NCBI RefSeq assembly: GCF_025370935.1 | Contig: NC_133485.1 | Coordinates: 17,973,706-18,037,705, forward strand | Direction: 5' to 3' | Length of the DNA: 64,000 nt | DNA from: Choristoneura fumiferana | Lineage: Eukaryota > Arthropoda > Insecta > Lepidoptera > Tortricidae | Shown here: positions 22,007-32,305 of the stretch, in pieces | How positions within the stretch are numbered: position 1 is the first letter of the stretch | How the letters are laid out: each line of letters starts with the position of its first letter | The notes under the pieces: generated by a model | Seen by the model: only the letters and a program-made list of their open reading frames with translations | What the model was told of the DNA's origin: nothing | Database searches by the model: none | Translations under genes and position numbers: made by a program

Positions 22007-22530
22007 GGGCTGTTTCACCATCCATTGATTAGTGTTAACTGACGGTTAAATATGATACCATCTCCGTCTATTCGAACAAAACAATGATTTAACCGTCAGT
22101 TAACACTTCAAAGTCAATACTTTACAAAATACAATACCTATATTTAGTTTCATGTTAACCTTAGCGGTCCCCCGACACCGACGACGCTTAGATAAAAAAT
22201 ATTACTAGATACTTACACTAAATTAACTTAGGGGCTAATTTTGCGGGAAATCAGCATAGTCCCCGCGGGATAGGGATAAACAAATTCTTCGCAGATGAAG
22301 TCGCGGGCAACATCTAGGTAGTGCATAATTATTTTTTACTTTTTAATTGTGACACAGTAGGTTCGCTATTTGAAGGGATCGCTAATGCGGATCGGAATTA
22401 TTTCCAAATATCCCTGTCCATGATATAATCATTAACTTTATAATACTCCTTAGATATACTAGTATTAATGTCTTCTTGACAATAGATCTGAATTTTGCAC
22501 TAATCAATGGATGGTGAAACAGCCCCTTAA
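22007..22530. mobile_element. GGGGCTGTTTCACCATCC MITE split by a Helitron-like insert
   Basis: Left end 22,007-22,115 and right end at 22,497-22,530 (CTAATCAATGGATGGTGAAACAGCCCC) form one element with an internal fragment carrying GATGAAGTCGCGGGCAACATCTAG at about 22,140-22,345. The right arm has both ends (53,200-53,335; 52,745-52,785) without the Helitron-like piece. Confidence 0.6.
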
Positions 22531-22620
22531 TATTTAAGCGACTAGCTGACGCAGTTTGCACCCGCGCCCGCAGGCGTGCGCCCGCGCCGGCTAGCGTAGA
22601 CTTCCGTACCCGAAGGCTCA
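22531..22620. other. GC-rich inverted tract
   Basis: GCACCCGCGCCCGCAGGCGT and GCGCCCGCGCCGGCTAGCG, short GC-rich sequence shared with the right arm (52,675-52,735). CTAGCTGACGCAG at its edge suggests a Helitron 3' end in reverse. Non-coding. Confidence 0.4.
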
Positions 22621-23328
22621 CAAACCGTACCGAGTAGTACTTATGCTACTCTATGGTATAACGTATAATGATTTACACGAGCAAAATCGCGGGTGAAAAC
22701 TAATAGTTTAGTTTATTTATTCAATGTAATATTAGATAATAATTTACATAAATGCCAAGATATAAGAATTATTATAATTCTGTTACCTATATTGAAATCT
22801 TCAAGGGTAATTAATATAAGATTTATAATAACATAGTAAATAAAATACTGATAAAACCAAGATATGAAATAAAATAAAAAATTAAAATAAGATTGGTTCT
22901 CCTTTAGGGATCTTAAATAAAAGTAAGTAGGTATATTACAATACAAATACAAAACAAGTTCAATAGTACCTAATATAGTTTTCATTGACATAACTTTTTT
23001 TTACTTCGGCCCTTCTCATTCATCTGGGCACTAGTTTAATTACCGTGTCGGATCGCTTTTTCCCGCAACAGTGACACGGTAATCCGATTGAGTGTACAGA
23101 TGAAGAGAATTGGCAATCGACCTGTCTTATCAACTGTGCGCTCAGTCTTACTATCGTGTCGCTTTTCCCCGCGATACTGACACGGTAATTAGATTGAACG
23201 CTCATATGATTTATAATGGCTGAATGAAACTCTCGTTGGACATATTTTGTTTAAATTACTAAGTTAAACAGTTTAAATCACGATTATAAGCCAGGAACGG
23301 TCCGACTTTAATAGTTTTCCTTCTTCAG

Positions 23329-23413
23329 AACGATCAGCACATGCCTCGTGCTGCTGGGCCACTGTCCAATTCCTGGCCTCATCACCTCGGATAATCCGGT
23401 ATTCATGGAAAGG
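23329..23413 (+). CDS. left copy exon 5: catalytic-region histidine
   Basis: Acceptor TTTTCCTTCTTCAG, donor AGG|GTAAGA. Encodes residues 211-239, RTISTCLVLLGHCPIPGL..., with the conserved histidine (H222) of the acyltransferase-3 first helix. Five residues differ from the right copy, all five base changes replacing amino acids. Confidence 0.9.
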
Positions 23414-23431
23414 GTAAGAGTTTATTTAGGA

Positions 23432-23725
23432 ACGCTGTAGGCCTATCTAGTAATTAGACCTATGGCCTCTCAAGTAGAGAATCGTGGGTTCGAGCCCAGG
23501 TTACATTGGAAACTTTAACACGAGCGCTTCAACTAACGGAAACATCAAGAGAAAACCTGCATTAACACTTGCGAAGCAAATTAAAGCAAGCGAAGGTATG
23601 AGTATACAGTTTTACAATCTGCATTGGGCCTACGTGAGTACTGAGTACTGTAGCTCAAGCCAAGCGCTCTCATTCTGGGAGGAGGTCTGTGACCAACAGT
23701 GGGACATATAAAGGCCAGTTTGAGA
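23432..23725 (+). mobile_element. SINE type B, diverged
   Basis: GTAATTAGACCTATGGCCTC...GTGGGTTCGAGCCCAGG head and AACAGTGGGACATATAAAGG end; decayed relative to 9,571-9,876. Orthologous copy inverted at 51,560-51,860, so it is older than the duplication. Confidence 0.8.
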
Positions 23726-23735
23726 AAAAATATTT

Positions 23736-23940
23736 GTGGCACTATCGGTTGAAACTATTCTCTCCACTTCAGTCCACTTAGCGGGAGGCCTGCCGGTTGG
23801 TGGTCGCCACTCGAGGACTATTCTCTGCCAACGGTTATCCTGTTCTTCGAGCGATATGCCCTGCCCAGTGCTACTTCAAATTGCTATGTCACTAACTTCA
23901 CTTATTCGGCAAATATCCTTATTCCGGATTTACCCCCTCA
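23736..23940 (-). repeat. RTE-type LINE 3' fragment
   Basis: Reverse-oriented block with CCACTTAGCGGGAGGCCTGC, GGTCGCCACTCGAGGAC and GAGCGATATGCCCTGCCCAG, matching the right-arm copy (51,360-51,545). Frame is broken. Confidence 0.7.
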
Positions 23941-24240
23941 ACAAAAAAGCTGGCGCAGCGGCTGAAGCGGCCGAGAGCAGGACAATATTTAAAAACAAAA
24001 CAGGGTCTCGGTTCATCATACAACTTCGTTGCTACCGGTTTCGAGACCCTGGCTCCTTGGGGTCCCGGCGCTCACAAATTATTGTAGTGAAAAAGCGCCT
24101 GGTCGACACTACTGGAGACCCAAGGGCTGGCAGCTATCTCTCTCAACAAATCGCCATTCAACGAGGGAATGGTGCCAGCCCTTTGGGCACCATGCCACGG
24201 GGGCCTTTTTTCATTGCGGTATTGCGGTTCATAGTTAAGT
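23941..24240 (+). repeat. LINE ORF2 C-terminal fragment
   Basis: Encodes GSRR... and VDTTGDPRAGSYLSQQIAIQ, RGNGASPLGTMP, the C-terminal signature of a lepidopteran non-LTR polyprotein. The mirrored copy is at 51,070-51,350. Embedded in intron 5; not host coding sequence. Confidence 0.75.
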
Positions 24241-24354
24241 TTTACTTATGGTTATTTTTCCTTAATATTTTTATTATTAGTCTTACGAACTATTTCGATT
24301 GTTTCTAATTTATCAAAAAAGTACCATCTCAACTTTTTCCGTTGTATTTTCCAG

Positions 24355-24515
24355 ACATATTCCAAACTGCCATTCCACATACTGTACAACGGCACGTTGA
24401 TCGTGCAGTCGTTTTTCATAATTTCGGGGTTGCTGACGATGTACTCCACACTTGTGGGAGGCAACAACTTTTCCTGGAAGTTACTGCCCCCAGGCATTCT
24501 GAACAGATGGTTAAG
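24355..24515 (+). CDS. left copy exon 6
   Basis: Acceptor GTTGTATTTTCCAG, donor TTAAG|GTAAGC. Residues 240-292: YNGTLIVQSFFIISGLLTMY is a membrane helix of the acyltransferase-3 domain with the family's FFxxSG motif. Ten of 161 bases and five residues differ from the right copy. Confidence 0.93.
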
Positions 24516-24658
24516 GTAAGCTTTTACAACAAAATTTCAAGAGATAATTTATTAGTTGGCGGGATGACCTGGACGCGGAACTGAGAGAGGGGCCAAATAT
24601 AGCTCTGGATAGGGAGATGTGGAAGACAAGAGGAGAGCCCTTTTCCAGGGATACTGGG

Positions 24659-24732
24659 ATGTTTTGATACAGTAGACGGTTTGATACAGTAGACGTTTTG
24701 ATACAGTAGACGTTTTGACACAGTGGACAACA
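24659..24732 (+). repeat. 17-bp minisatellite, about four units
   Basis: Repeats of TTTTGATACAGTAGACG in intron 6, the last unit diverged (TTTTGACACAGTGGACA). The right arm carries about five units (50,449-50,540). Confidence 0.9.
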
Positions 24733-24784
24733 TGCCCCCAAAGAGTTAATAATCCACGTGTTAATAATTCATTAATGGTTCAAG

Positions 24785-24863
24785 GTTGACCCCCCCGTAC
24801 GCGATGGTGATGTTTTTCGTGATGACATTAGGAAGACACATGGGAGATGGACCATTTTGGAAG
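24785..24863 (+). CDS. left copy exon 7
   Basis: Acceptor ATGGTTCAAG, donor AAG|GTAAGG. Completes the split Arg and encodes LTPPYAMVMFFVMTLGRHMG then DGPFWK (residues 293-319), a membrane helix with the family LTPxYA motif. Weak polypyrimidine tract, but phase and motif fix it. One residue differs from the right copy (H/R). Confidence 0.9.
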
Positions 24864-25063
24864 GTAAGGTGTACCTATTAAACAAGTACTTCTTTAGTGA
24901 TAGCTATTTAAAGCAAGGCAAGGTACAGGTGGCAGCATTCCCTCTTTGAATAGCTAAGCTAATTCTTTGTCCAAGGAAGCTGCCAGTCTCCTCTGACGTC
25001 TATTGACCTCTTTGTTACTTCTTTATGAAGCTTCAAAGCCCTAATTATAGCTTTTTTTTTTAG

Positions 25064-25167
25064 CCAATCATAGAGACTGAGGTAGAAGACTGCTACCATG
25101 CGTGGTGGCGACATCTGTTGTACATCCAAAACTATTTTGACAAAAATCAGTGCATGGCTCACGCCTG
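25064..25167 (+). CDS. left copy exon 8
   Basis: Acceptor CTTTTTTTTTTAG, donor CCTG|GTAAGC. Residues 320-353: ETEVEDCYHAWWRHLLYIQN and NQCMAHA, with the WWxxLLYIxN motif of the family. Two residues differ from the right copy. Confidence 0.93.
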
Positions 25168-25379
25168 GTAAGCCTCCATATACCTCCAATACCATATACT
25201 TGACTTTAATGGTTTAAAGTCCGCCAACTCAACTTGTATCGAAATTTCGGGATTCTACTAAATTCCCATGGAAATTCAAGAATTACATCGCGGATTTCAC
25301 TAACTCAGCACATAAAACACTCATGAAAAAAATTTAGTCTCTTCTGCTATGTTTGAATCTATTGAATATTATATTCCAA

Positions 25380-25600
25380 TATTTTAACCGACGGATGGCC
25401 GTTGGGGCGGAAAAGTTCTCGAATGGAGACCACGGAGCGGCGCAGCGTAGGACGTCCACCATCGAGATGGACGAATGACCTGGTTAAAGTTGCGGGTCCA
25501 CGGTGGATGCAGGCCGCTTCCAACCAAAGCAACTGGAGGTCTGTGTCCAACAGTGAACGTCCTAAGGCTGATATGACGATGATTTCAATCATTAAAATGG
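25380..25600 (+). repeat. RTE-type LINE 3' fragment
   Basis: GACGGATGGCCGTTGGGGCG through GGACGAATGACCTGGTTAAA and CAACAGTGAACGTCC to GATGACGATGA. Right-arm copy at 49,560-49,760. Intron 8. Confidence 0.8.
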
Positions 25601-25635
25601 TTGTAATATTGGGATTTTATTCCGATCTCGATTAC

Positions 25636-25935
25636 TCCGAATTTGAACCCACGATCCTCAGCTTGAGAGGCTTTAGGTCAAACCACTTGGCAACCGCGGC
25701 TTGGGATCTCACGGTGATCAACCGATAATCTGATAATTTATTGAATGAGGCGTTACTTTGCGGATGATAGCTACGTTTATGCAAGAAATGTGTGTTCATG
25801 CAGTTCTGCACCTCCACATTTAAGAACACACACACATCACACAAACCCATCTATCACCACCACCACAATACACTGACGCGTCTCGAACTCAACCAGAGGT
25901 CATAGAGCAACACAACCGTTCACCATGCTACTCGT
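25636..25935 (-). repeat. SINE type B head and adjoining repeat
   Basis: 25,636-25,712 is a minus-strand SINE B head (GAACCCACGATCCTCAGCTT, ...CCGCGGC). 25,769-25,935 (GCAAGAAATGTGTGTTCATG ... CCAGAGGTCATAGAGCAACA) is a repeat also present at 45,808-45,975 and 49,198-49,385. Confidence 0.6.
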
Positions 25936-26038
25936 AACAGATGTTAGACTACACACATTTATTGCATAGACGTAGCTATCAAAAGGTTGCGAGTGAGCAA
26001 AACAATTGCTTCAGTTCATCGAGAATCGGTGTTCTCAG

Positions 26039-26212
26039 GTACCTGGCAGCAGATTTCCAGCTCAGCATCCTAGGGATAATAATCGCGTGCGTGCTGAACG
26101 GTGCGCGTGCACAGAAGATGGCTATCGGTGCCCTGTTTGCTGTCGGCCTGATCACTCCCGCCGGGCACGTGTTCATGCAGAATCTACACGCCATCCTCAT
26201 TGTGTCGCCAGA
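26039..26212 (+). CDS. left copy exon 9
   Basis: Acceptor GGTGTTCTCAG, donor CCAGA|GTGAGT. Completes HAWYLAADFQL (residues about 351-361), the most diagnostic motif of the family, and carries SILGIIIACVLNGARAQKMA and a further helix. Four residues differ from the right copy. Confidence 0.95.
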
Positions 26213-26383
26213 GTGAGTAAGAGTATACATGTCCTGTATCTTATGTATTTAAACGCGCAATTAGCTAGTTTGCTGGGTAAAAAATATTATCTGTTAGTCT
26301 GCCAGATTCTCAAAAAAAATTGGACATGTCGGATTTGAGACGTGGGCGCTAACGATGGGCCTTATGAGGAAGCTCAAAGTCAC

Positions 26384-26720
26384 TCAGGGGTTTTTCTGCG
26401 GGATAGAATCAGAAATGATGATATCCGCAGTAGAAATAAGGTTACCGACATAGCCCCAAAAATTGCGAAACTGAAGTGGCAGTGGACGGGGTACATTGCT
26501 CGTAAGACTGACGGCTGATGGGGTCAGAAGGTTCTTGAATGGCGTCCGCGGACCGGGAGACGAACTGTCGGTTGGCGTCCAACAAGATGGAGCGACGACC
26601 TGGTTAAGATCGCGAGATCGCGTTGGATCCGGAAAGCACAAGACCTGTCTGAGTGGAGAGCCTTGGGGGAGGCCTATGCCCAGCAGTGGACGTCTTTCGA
26701 CTGACATGATGATTATTGAA
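26384..26720 (+). repeat. RTE-type LINE 3' fragment
   Basis: Encodes decayed RT tail: ...LKWQWTGYIARKTDG..., RSRDRVGSG, closing GCCCAGCAGTGGACGTCTTT and TGACATGATGAT. Mirrored at 48,430-48,780. Intron 9. Confidence 0.85.
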
Positions 26721-26932
26721 CATGTATGTATTTTTGTTTTCTCAATCAAACAAAAATATACAAAGATGAAGCGCGTCAAGGTTCGAGAGTGGGGCCCGTG
26801 ACGTTACGCCGTTTTATTTGTTTAATTAACGAAAGAAAAATACGTCTAATAGATATTTTCTAATAATCTAACTGTCGAACGAATTAATTAGATTTTTTAA
26901 GTCACTAGCCTATTTCCGCGTAATTGTTACAG

Positions 26933-27083
26933 GATGGCGCTAAACTTCTTTGTAAACGACGATACGTTTAATAACCTGTACAAGCGGGGGCATACCAACC
27001 TGTCGTGCTACGCGCTTGGACTTGCACTGGCTTTCCTTATCTACAACCTCAAGGAGAGTGACATAGGCTCGCATAAATACAAA
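26933..27083 (+). CDS. left copy exon 10
   Basis: Acceptor GTAATTGTTACAG, donor AAA|GTGAGT. Residues 412-462: MALNFFVNDDTFNNLYKRGH and a helix CYALGLALAFLIYNL. I found no base difference from the right copy; about 120 bp of the next intron differ by one base. Confidence 0.95.
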
Positions 27084-27371
27084 GTGAGTTACCATAAAAT
27101 AAACCAATTACCGTGGAATTTTGTTACCATTGATTTTTTTCAATTAGTATTTTACTTTGGTTTAGCATGAATACAGTGTACGGTGTTAGTAAAATTCAAT
27201 TACTGAAAACCTCAGACACCACAACTGTATAAACAATTGTGTCATGTTCTAGTTTGCGTGCGAACCTTTGTTCAATTTACAATAGCTTGTAACCTTAGCA
27301 CTTCAATGAATTTTGCTCGCATTTTACGAACCCTGGTAATGGTTGATAACCACCTTCTTTAAATGTTCCAG

Positions 27372-27558
27372 AAATTCCGTTTATTCTACTGGATGCTATT
27401 TCCGATAGAACTGTTTATCGTCCTGACTGGAGCCATCTTCTACATCCCAGGCATCCAGATCCCTCTGGGGGTCCGCATGGTATACTCCAGCTCCATCAAA
27501 GTGCTGTTTGGTGCCATAATTTGCTTCCACATCTTCTTCACCATTCTTAAAGTTGACA
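27372..27558 (+). CDS. left copy exon 11
   Basis: Acceptor AAATGTTCCAG, donor GACA|GTGAGT. Residues 463-524: two helices, WMLFPIELFIVLTGAIFYIP and VLFGAIICFHIFFTIL. Differs from the right copy by two bases, both replacements. Confidence 0.95.
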
Positions 27559-27635
27559 GTGAGTACTTTTTTTAACTTAATGTATGTACAGATAAATTCT
27601 ACTGAGATTTCTTTGACCAACGAATACTTTTCCAG

Positions 27636-27808
27636 ATACTATTATACTTTATTATACTTTGCCAGAGACCCACCGCGGTGTACTAAACTGGGCAGGATGG
27701 GGTATCCTTGCCAAATTCACGTACAGCGCTTACATCGTCCATATCTGCGTACTTCGGACATACGCCGCCGACAACGACGCACTAGCACGCATGACCTCCT
27801 ACAAAATC
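27636..27808 (+). CDS. left copy exon 12, two in-frame acceptors
   Basis: Donor ATC|GTAAGT. Two acceptors 30 bp apart are both in frame: TACTTTTCCAG (exon from 27,636, adding TIILYYTLPE) and TTTGCCAG (from 27,666). Core AGWGILAKFTYSAYIVHICV is a late helix of the domain. Both AGs are kept in the right arm. Ten of 173 bases differ between copies, nine of them replacing residues. Confidence 0.85.
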
Positions 27809-27894
27809 GTAAGTTATCCCATAATTATCAATCCGTTTTTTTGGGGTTAAGGAGCTAGAATGGCCAAAGATGATTTAGAACGATTTCGATAAAG

Positions 27895-27975
27895 CCTGAT
27901 GCGCAAACCCGGGTATGAATCCACGATCGTCAGCATGAAAGACCATAGCTGAAGCTACCACGGCTCAGCTTGATT
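27895..27975 (-). repeat. SINE type B head, decayed
   Basis: GGTATGAATCCACGATCGTC ... AGCTACCACGGCT, the minus-strand head of SINE B. Same position in right arm (47,165-47,240). Confidence 0.6.
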
Positions 27976-28133
27976 TGATTGTTTGTATTATATTTACGTT
28001 ATTATACTTTAGTAACCCAAAATAGACCAGGGCCTCCGACATCATCAAATTACTGAAATGAAATAAAATTATTTATTTTGAAATGAAATGATTTTTATGA
28101 TCCAATTTAATTAGTTAAATCATTTGTTCACAG

Positions 28134-28331
28134 CTCATGAGTTACACATCGTTGCTCGTCCTTTCGTTCGCCTTAGCATTGCCGCTCTGGTTCTTTGTAG
28201 AGAAGCCCGTCGCCAACTTAGTGAAGACGTTAATTTTTCCTGCGCCGCCAAAGAAGGTTGAGAAACCCACGTCTGTGAGCATGGTGGCGGACCTCGCGTC
28301 CTCCAAGGAGACCGTTGAAGTCAAGATATAA
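28134..28331 (+). CDS. left copy exon 13: last helix, C terminus and stop
   Basis: Acceptor ATTTGTTCACAG; open to TAA at 28,329-28,331. LLVLSFALALPLWFFVEKPV is the last helix with the family's FVEKP ending, then a Lys-rich cytoplasmic tail (APPKKVEKPTSVSM...TVEVKI). Eight of 198 bases and six residues differ from the right copy. No AATAAA within the next 100 bp. Confidence 0.95.
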   Translation, partial: LMSYTSLLVLSFALALPLWFFVEKPVANLVKTLIFPAPPKKVEKPTSVSMVADLASSKETVEVKI

Positions 28332-29411
28332 GTGAAAGGCCGGAAAGACTTCGACTTTTTAAAGTTCTGTTAGTGACATTGGTGCGTTCAGTCAGATGTG
28401 TGATCGTGTTTAGACTACAGATGTGCAAATTGCGGAAAGTTTACAAAAAGCTGGAAAATTCTCGGAAATTTCTGGAAATTTTCACAAGAAGTACCCACAT
28501 ACGTATAAGAAATTTAATTTAAGAAACGGAAAGTTTGAATCCCCGGAAAATTTGAGTTTCCGTTTTTATGGAAAATTCCGTAATTTTGGAAAGTTTTCTT
28601 TGGCATACCTATCAGTAGTTTGGACGTTAGCGTTCAATCAGCTGTCAATCAGCTGTCATACTTAGATATGACAGCTGATTACGAGTGTGCACATGTTGGA
28701 GACTTTATTACCTTATTCTTCGTACATAACCAACACTGGAAGGGACCAAATAGTACCTGCTTCAAAGCAGTAAAATTACATTACTGAAATTAATGTAATT
28801 TTACTGTCACATTTACTGACCACTTTTACTGTCAAATTAGGTTCCGGAACACTAAATACGATGTAGATCGAAGCGACCTTATTAAATTAGGAAAGGACCT
28901 AATCATTTTAGGAAATAATTTGGCTCCTACCAGTGCTGGTTATGTAAAATGGTTATGTACGGGGAACAAGGAACTGTATCAGCCTCCCATGTATGTTATT
29001 AGGATTTTTATAACAAAAATTAGAGTAAGTCGATTAAAAACACCTATAGATGTTGCGAGCTGGCAACTAATGGCGAGACGTTGAAGATATTTCAAACTGA
29101 AGATTTGTTTTCATACACCAAGGATCCTCGATCCTCACCCTTGGGTCCTTGTATGCTTGGGATCTTGCAGGTTTGTCAAAATTATTTTGGTAAATTTTCT
29201 TTTGCCGATTTTTTTTTAGCAACTGTTAGTTTTGGTCAATGCGATCTTTGAAATAATTTTTGGTCACAACGATTGCGTTTTTGAACGAATCATTTGCTTT
29301 ATTTTCTTTTGCGTAAAAAAGTTATGCCGAATTAAACATTTGAATATATTATGATATTTGGTATACTTACTTAAGTATACTTACATATCAGTTGTTAAGC
29401 AACTTATTTTT

Positions 29412-30192
29412 AGGATTCCGTAGCCAAAATGGCAAAAACGGAACCCTTATAGTTTCGCCATGTCTATCTGTCTGTCTGTCCGTCCGCGGTTTTGCTCAGG
29501 GACTATCAATGCTAGAAAGCTGTAATTTTGCACGAATATATATGTCAAAGGGTTCTCGAATGGCGTCCGCGGACCGGGAGACGAGCTGTCGGTAGGCCTT
29601 CAACAAGATGGAGCGACGACCTGGTTAAGATCGCGGGATCGCGGTGGATGCGAAAAGCACAAGACCGGTCTGAGTGGAGAGCCTTGAGGAAGGCCAATGT
29701 CCATGTCCAGCAGTGGACGTGTTTCGGGTAACATGATGATATATGTAAACTAGCGATAAAATGGAACAATAAAAAATTCAAAAAGATTTTTTTTAAAGTA
29801 CCTACCTCCCATATACGTAAAGTGAGGGTGATTTTTTTTTTCTCATCCAATCTTGTAGTGTGGGGTATCGTTGGACCTATCTAAAACCATTAGGGGATTG
29901 GTAAAACGTTTTGTTGATTCAGTGATTTGTTTGCAAAATATTCAACATTAAAGTGCACATTTTCATTAAAATCGAGCGTCCCCCCGGAAAACTATAACGG
30001 TTAAGTTTTCTTGAATTATTAGTAGTTTAAGAGTAAATAGCAGCCTAAGGTATAAAATATACCTAAACTTAGAAGATTCCTTGCACGCTACGAAATCCTT
30101 AGAAAAATATTATTTGATTTTTTCGTAATGGCAACGGAACTAACGGAACCTCATGCTGGGCGTGTCCGAAACGCTCTTGGCCGGTTTTTTAA
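29412..30192 (-). repeat. GGGTTCCG repeat, copy 4, with LINE insert
   Basis: Inverted copy from GGATTCCGTAGCCAAAATGG to GGCGTGTCCGAAACGCTCTT. An RTE 3' fragment (29,551-29,745, GGGTTCTCGAATGGCGTCCG ... ACATGATGAT) splits it. The right arm has the same split copy at 42,462-43,258, so insertion preceded duplication. Confidence 0.85.
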
Positions 30193-30599
30193 AAGTTCGC
30201 TTGGCAAACTTTGGATTTGCGCTACAATTATTCATGAAGAGTTCATTGGTCAAATTTTTATTTGGCAAATGAAATGAAATTATACCTACGAAAATTTGTT
30301 TGGAAAATCAAAAATTCGTCAAAAGGTTTTTTTAAACAAAGATAACTCTGTACGCTTCCATAGTAGCTAAGTATAAGAATCAGGTTGTTATTAGATTAAT
30401 ATTCTTGTTAGACTAAGTTTGGTTAAAAGTTGTTAAAATCACTAGTTTTTTTAACAAAGGTTTTATATTTTTATAATAATGTTGCACCTAGTAGACTAAG
30501 AAATTAAGTTTATGTTTACCTACATACTTTTAAATCAAGAAAAATATAGTTAAAAACACTAAAAAACACGCTTTCATTCTAACTGCCCAAGCTCCATTA

Positions 30600-30840
30600 T
30601 CTATTTATCGTCGACAAACCCAAGCTAATTCGCTTGACTTTGTCCGCAACCCTCGTTTTTCTACGTATCTCCTCATTTCTGATTCGATCCTGTTAAAACC
30701 CCTAGCATCTCTCACTATAGCTTGTTGAGCAACTCTAAGCATATTCATATGCCTATTTGTGAAGCGCCACGTCTCGGATCCACATGTCATCATTGGCAAC
30801 ACACATTGGTTGCAGACTTTCGTAGTTGAAATTTAGAGTG
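30600..30840 (-). repeat. LINE RT C-terminal fragment
   Basis: Encodes MMTCGSETWRFTNRHMNMLR and VAQQAIVRDARGFNRIESEM, the typical post-RT motif TYGxETW...QRAIER of RTE-type elements. Frame open for 65 codons only. Mirrored at 41,815-42,060. Confidence 0.8.
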
Positions 30841-30937
30841 GTAGGTATTTGTAAAATTTCATTTATTTATCTGATGGTGACGGTGGAGGGTTAAAGACTA
30901 GAAGGCGTAGCCAAAGGAGATGATCTGTTCGGGTTTT

Positions 30938-31540
30938 TAGGGTTCCGGAGCCACCATGTCTGTCTGTCTGTCTGTCTGTCCGTCCGCGGCTTTGCTCAGG
31001 TACTATCAATGCTAGAAAGCTGTCATTTTGCACAGATATATATGTAAACTATGCCGACAAAATGGTACAATAAAAAAATCTAAAAAAAATTAGTACCTCC
31101 CATAGACGTAAAGTGGGGGTGTTTTTTTTTCTCATCCAACCCTATAGTGTGAGGTATCGTTGCATAGGTCTTTTAAAACGGGGTTTGCAAAGACGATTTT
31201 TCGATTCAGTGATTCGTTTGCGAAATATTCAACTTTAAAGTGCAAATTTTCATTAATATCGAGCGTCCCCCCCTCTAAAATCTAAACCGGTGGGTAGAAA
31301 AATTTGAAGAAATTCAAGATGGTAGTAAGTATATGAAACGTTCAAGGAAAACTATAACGGCTAAGTTTGCTTGAGAATTATTAGTAGTTTAAGAGTAAAT
31401 AGCAGCCTAAGGTATAAAATATACCTAAACTTGGAAGATTCCGTATAAAATACGATATCCTTAGAAAAATATTACTTAATTTTTTCGTAATGGCTACGGA
31501 ACCTATTGTGGACGTGTCCGACACGCTCTTGGCCGGTTTT
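30938..31540 (-). repeat. GGGTTCCG repeat, copy 5
   Basis: Full-length inverted copy from AGGGTTCCGGAGCCACCATG to GTGTCCGACACGCTCTTGGC. Right-arm partner is 41,046-41,685. Confidence 0.85.
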
Positions 31541-31779
31541 CATAATCTAGAGAGTCTAGTATCCGCCGCGAGAAGACCGGAGTGTGCGGAGAGAGACTGT
31601 GGATGAAATTTGTTGAGGACGCGCTCCTCAACATTAGGGAACCGACTGAGGAGCAGGATTTTTTTTAAATGGGCTTCGTACAAAGTCACATAGAGCACAG
31701 GGCAGAACATTAAATAACAAGAAAAAAAATATGTTCTCACATTACACGTAAAGAAGCAATTACATTAACGCAATGTCTG

Positions 31780-31895
31780 AAGCTGGCTGAGCTAATATAC
31801 CCACAAACATTCCCGTGGCAACTGAAGGTCTATGCGGGAGGCCTATGTCCAACAGGGGACGTCCTACGGCTGATATGATGATGATGATGACGAAG
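31780..31895 (+). repeat. RTE-type LINE 3' terminus
   Basis: GAGGCCTATGTCCAACAGGG then GACGTCC, CTGATATGATGATGATGATG. Mirrored at 40,690-40,790. Confidence 0.8.
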
Positions 31896-32082
31896 GAGCG
31901 ATGTTGGTAAGGTTCGCACTTTAAATCCGCGCATGACGTGGAACGGTCCAAATCTGGCTCAAAGAAACTATGAAGGACTTGTCTTTAAAATTGCATACTA
32001 AGTATCACAACACAATATATAAAAAAAACTTTACTTAAATGTCGACCGCTTTGTTATTTCTGCAAAACTGAATTAAAAAAAA

Positions 32083-32305
32083 TACCCGACTGCCAAAACT
32101 AAAAGGAAGAAAATAAGCCTATTGGTCTAGAACTCTGTTAAGTAGCTAATTTAAAGTTCAACAGTCGGGACCCATTACTAAGAGTTTTTGAGCGTCACGA
32201 TTTAAATGGGTCCCGACTGCTGAACTTTAAATTAGCTAGTTAAAAGAGTTCTAGACCACTAAGTTTATTTTCTTCCTTTTAGTTTTGGCAGTCGGGTTTT
32301 TTGAT
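32083..32305. mobile_element. fold-back MITE with ~100-bp arms
   Basis: ACCCGACTGCCAAAACTAAA at left and TTTAGTTTTGGCAGTCGGGT at right, continuing inward through TTTAAAGTTCAACAGTCGGG. The right arm has a shortened copy (40,346-40,525) whose inner end is truncated at the palindrome's junction with the centre. Confidence 0.85.

Larger units (their letters stand above)
8152..28331 (+). pseudogene. nrf-6/drop-dead family membrane acyltransferase, left copy, frameshifted
   Basis: Thirteen exons (listed separately) encode a homologue of C. elegans NRF-6 and Drosophila drop-dead: signal peptide, secreted NRF domain with paired cysteines, then a multi-pass acyltransferase-3 domain. Hallmarks are HWGICLRQSC, the LVLLGHC histidine, and HAWYLAADFQL. 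All splice sites are GT/AG and phases join, except at exon 3: it reads CAAGGGACATTG before the donor where the right copy reads CAAGGGGACATTG. The loss of one G puts exon 4 out of frame, with a stop about nine codons later. Everything downstream is otherwise open. Because exon 3 is almost identical between arms, the deletion is either recent or a base error in a G run. Family members act in lipid handling and epithelial secretion; the substrate is unknown. Confidence 0.88.

Noticed and set aside
23736..24308. 190-codon open frame as a host gene
   Set aside because: Composed of a reversed RTE 3' end plus a LINE ORF2 tail; the right-arm partner has a broken frame.
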